A DNA stretch of 64,000 nucleotides from positions 37,194 through 101,193 of the forward strand of contig JAKJHU010000991.1 of the NCBI GenBank assembly GCA_022316685.1. Direction: 5' to 3'. The notes under the pieces were generated by a model, which searched no databases, had not been told where the DNA came from, and saw nothing but the letters and a program-made list of their open reading frames with translations. The translations under genes and the position numbers were made by a program. Shown piece by piece: positions 60,380 to 64,000 of the stretch (position 1 is its first letter; every line of letters starts with the position of its first letter). The stretch is from Progne subis subis. Lineage: Eukaryota; Chordata; Aves; Passeriformes; Hirundinidae.

Positions 60380-61640
60380 GGTGAGGCTGGTGTATTTTCA
60401 CTAGTCGTTGGAGCGCTGGGAGGGCGGGGGGTCCCACCAAACCATGCACTCCCGCGGGGACAGGACCCCCGGGACAGTCCGTCCGTCCCACCCCCACCCC
60501 CCATCCCCCCCCCCCCTTGACACCCCTTTGGGCACTTGCTGGAGCGCTACCTGCGCGGAACGAGCCGCCCGCAGCAACGCAGCCTCGGTGTTCGGCAGCC
60601 GAACCTTGCGGGGGGCGAAGAGGGGTTCCCCTCGCTGTCGGACGCCTTCAGGAAACGGGACGGCGCTATCGGAGCGGCTAATGGCGCGTCGTAGGTCACG
60701 GAGCACTCGCTGCCGCTGCTCCCCTTCGGATGGGCGGCTTGGGGATTCGTCCACCCCGCCGAGCCGTTTCCGGAGAGGAAGCAGCGAGGAGTCTCCGGAG
60801 CTCGACACTTTCCAAGGGGAAAGATAGCCAGTCGGGGAGCCTTAGGGAAATGAGCAAGCATTGTGGATGTCCTGCCTGACCCCCCCGGGGCCACGGAAGG
60901 CAAGCTCCATCCCCATCCTGATCAGCAGACTCCGCTGCCATGCTGTCCCTCCTGCCCGAAGGCGCTCGGCGGCAGTCGCGGAGTAGGGCCCGCCCGGCCT
61001 TGGCTCCGCCGAGTGCCCGCATTGCCCGGGGGCGCGGCCCCGCGGGCGCGGGGCTTCTTGAGTGGCCGCCGACAGCGTCACTCAGGCGGTGGCCACGGGG
61101 GCGGGCTGTGGGGCCTTTATCTACCCGTCGCCGACCTAATCCCCTCTGTAGGCGGCGGGGCGAGTGCGGCGTAGTGGGGTGGCGGGAGCACCACAGCCAT
61201 CAGGTGAGGCGGCTGCGGGGCACGCTCGGGTAGCAGACACTTTACCCCGCTCCGCTCCCAGCCTCGGACGGCAGCAGCGGTAACCACGCTCCGCGAAACT
61301 CGCCGCTCCTGCAGGACAGCGCGCAGACGGACTGCCGGTCCCGGGCCGCTGAAAGAAGGGCGGGTCGAGGGGTTGCGAACGGAGACGGGTCTTACGGGGA
61401 GCCATACGGTCTTGGCAGAGGCGCGCTGGTACGCCGGATCCGCCTCGGAGCAGGAGTGGAGGAGAGCTGGAGCCGGAGCGAGGCTGTAATCCACGCGGGG
61501 AGCACGGCGGGAAGGCGGGACGGCCTGGGCGAGGGGCAGGCTGGGCTAAGGGCCGCCGGCGCATGGCCAGGGTACACACACACACCCCCCCCCGGCAGCA
61601 AAAGGTAAAGGTAAATCAAGAGGAGTGCGGAGGCTTTCAC
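60380..61640. promoter_or_regulatory. CpG island segment
   Basis: Another CpG-dense segment, containing a C-rich run at about 60487-60519 and an (AC)n-C run at about 61574-61592. It could hold an alternative promoter on either strand. No coding exon is recognised. Confidence 0.5.
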
Positions 61641-62039
61641 CGTCCCCTAATACTGTAAGTGACCAGTGGCTTTCCGCCGGTACCGGCTTGTTGCGGTCTG
61701 GATTCCAAACTCCGGGATACTGGTGGTGTTAATTCAAGGGGCTTCTTGACAGTTGCTGACAATGGTGGTGTTGTGTGGTTTTTTGTTTGTTGTTGTTGTG
61801 GGTTTTTTTTTTTTTTTTTTTTTCTGCGAACCGTTACTTCATCCCTTTCCGCCCGTCTCGCATTAGATGAGTTAAATCGCTTTTTGCTTTCACCTTTGGG
61901 CTTCTCTGACTCTTTTCATTGCCCCGCTCGCCCCCTTTAATGTGGCAGTAATTGGGCGGTTAAACACTTGTCCTCCAAACAAAACACCTTTCCACAAACC
62001 CGCTGTTCAGTCAGCAGCATCTCTGAATGACTTTCATCC

Positions 62040-62560
62040 ACCTATTTCCTTGGCGCGGTCCTACTACTCGAGCGTCGCTCCCATTCTCCCTGCAAGCCGC
62101 ATCTTCCTTTCCGTCTTGTTCCCGTCTGACTTTGCTCTAACCGGAGCGCTTATGTCCACCGTAGTGCGTCTGCCGCCTTCTGAGCGTGCCCTCCGGCCCG
62201 GCGGAGCCGTGGGGCAGCAGAGGGCCGCGGGTGGAAGGCGCGGACGGAGGCTGTGGTGGCTGCGGAGGGGCCGCACGCCTGCCCGCCGCACCTGCGGGGC
62301 GCGAATGAGAGCCGAGCCGCGCCCGCGGGTGGGGTTTGCGTGGCCGGCGGCAGCACTCCCTCCTTCCGATGGAAAAGGCGCGGCGGCCCCGGCCGAGCAC
62401 CCGGTGCCGCCTTCCGCTCCCCACGCCCCGGTGGAGGCGGTGTGGTGTATCCCGCCCTGCGAGTGGGCGCTGCTGGGCTGGGGAGTTCCCGCCGGAGGGA
62501 AGCTGAGGCGGGAGGGTGCCCGGCTCAAATGCTTTATTTTATTTGGGGGTTGCGTCGCGC
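62040..62560. promoter_or_regulatory. CpG island segment, right-most
   Basis: Last CpG-dense block before sequence returns to AT-rich composition. A 209-codon + strand frame (61942-62571) and opposing minus frames lack recognised domains and are probably compositional. Confidence 0.45.
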
Positions 62561-62859
62561 TGAGGACCTAAGTGTTGCACCGGCGTGTTCCGTCCGAGCT
62601 TGGTCAGACAGAGGGATCGTCGCCCCGTCAACCCTGCTTTTTGCACGGAGTATTATCGAGGTTCGGTGTATTGCCTGCCTTTTCAGATTGCCTTGCCTCG
62701 GGGGAAAAAAAAAAAAAATCCCATTCTTGCCTTGAGTGCGTGGAGAGTGAGTTGATTTTGCTTCAACTGCATAACGCTGATGGTGAGAGCTCTTGGAGCG
62801 GCTGGGCAGCTCGGTACCCCTTTGACCTCGTTACTCTCTCGTTAGCGTCCGTTTAAATT

Positions 62860-64000
62860 CAGCTGTTACTTGTTAGAACTAGAAAACTGATAGTTACTGG
62901 GGAAAAAAAAACAAAAAAAACCCCACGCAAAACGCACAAGAAAAATTGTGTTTATAAAAGTCTTTGATTGTAGTGTATTTAATCGAAGTCTCTGAGACTA
63001 AAAGTTGCCATATTTTTAAAGTTTTGAAGACAGCCTGGGTTGGTAAAGTCTAGTAACTACTAGGACTTAAGTATCTTGTGTTCGTATGAGTGATGTTGGA
63101 TAAAGCTGTAACGCCTAATGAATTGGTTATTTCAGGTAGTGTGTATTTTCTTGAAAAGTAATAGGTTCCTGATTTTTTTGTGCTGAAAAACTCCATGCCA
63201 TTTGAGTTTGCTTTGATGGCCAATTTAAATTAAATTGAGAAAGCCTTGAAAGGTGTTCCATTCGACTGAGGAAGCACAATGGTATTAGTTATAGCTTCAG
63301 TTTTCCTTTTTCAATTCCATGAATTTTGAATCCTGAAGTTACAGTCCGGTTTTTCGTATATTTTCTCTGACCTTTCAGAAATGTTATATTAGGGCTGATA
63401 GCCCTAGAGGGACTTTGAACCTCATTTACAGTGATTATGCATAAATGATTTTGTTTGCAAATATAAAACTGGCAATTCTGTATACACTGTGTAAAACGGA
63501 ATGTTACTTAATCAGAGAGAAACATAGATACTTGAAGTTTTTACCATGATGTATTATTGAGTATTTCTAACTGCGATCACACGCTAATGACCTTGAAACT
63601 GCTAAGCAGTTTTATCAGATATATTCAAATCTGATCAAGCTCATCTTTAATGCCCCTTTCAAATTCTAGTTGTACCCACGCTGATATTTCTGCTTCAGCA
63701 ATCAATGTCTTTATTTTATGTGGTTTTATTCTGGTGGAGTGGTTGATCATCTCCATATGCAGTGGAGATTTTTAATTGCTTTAGTCTTTGAGATGGTTAT
63801 GTCTTAAATATGCTTATATCTACATAAATACCTTCCTGTTAATAGGGTAATCATGCTAGTGTAATATTTCTACAAGTAAATTTATTGTGACCTTACTATA
63901 TTAATGTGACATGGATTTTTATTCTTTTTCCTGGATTACTTTTAAATGCTGGTTTTTAAATGGGAGGGAAAGATTTACTTACTTACTGCATTTTCAAAAT
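62860..64000. other. AT-rich sequence at the right edge, no gene recognised
   Basis: Probably intron of the gene starting near 58.65 kb. It contains many homeodomain-like TAAT and POU-like ATGCATAA/CATATGC motifs around 63410-63790, suggestive of a regulatory element but not proof. Confidence 0.35.

Overview
The window reads as nuclear DNA from a bird, most likely a songbird. It is AT-rich, mostly intergenic or intronic, and contains a 5'-truncated CR1 LINE with the characteristic ATTCTGTG tail. It also holds several avian-type endogenous retrovirus (ERV) LTRs with precise target-site duplications (TSDs), many A/C or T/G simple tracts, and large CpG islands at the right end. No complete host protein-coding gene could be supported. 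The only intact coding genes are the gag and pol of a young ERV.

Layout. 1-6.7 kb is a cluster of four solo LTRs: 985-1661 (+), 1767-2360 (-), 3528-3912 (-) and 6034-6684 (+), each with matching or near-matching flanking duplications, plus an AT minisatellite and an unidentified GC-rich block at 4.45-5.5 kb. 6.7-17 kb is AT-rich unique sequence. 17-19.3 kb is a nest of LTR fragments and simple repeats. 19.3-26 kb is mostly unique sequence with a 50-A tract. A small CpG island lies at 26.15-26.45 kb. 26.5-34.1 kb is unique sequence.

34,175-40,757 is a complete 6.6-kb ERV on the + strand: 5' LTR, tRNA-Lys primer site, gag, amber stop with a predicted pseudoknot, pol (protease, reverse transcriptase, RNase H, DD35E integrase), no env, 3' LTR, and 5-bp TSD CCATG. 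The LTRs differ by two substitutions and two small indels, and both reading frames are open. The proviral RNA would start in the 5' LTR and be primed by tRNA-Lys. It would give Gag by termination at the amber codon, and Gag-Pol by occasional readthrough. The Gag N-terminus is hydrophobic and membrane-like, which together with the missing env suggests an intracellular lifestyle.

40.8-47.9 kb is AT-rich sequence with a 38-bp tandem duplication beside the ERV. 47.9-51.2 kb carries two same-orientation copies of a ~1.48-kb LTR-like element, 290 bp apart, each with its own candidate duplication. 54-56.5 kb has a poly-A tract, a small CpG cluster and the CR1 fragment. From 58.0 to about 62.6 kb there is a broad series of CpG islands with CCAAT boxes, a TATA box, an ATG-free putative 5' untranslated exon and a consensus splice donor. 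This is most likely the promoter and first exon of a rightward gene whose coding part lies outside the window.
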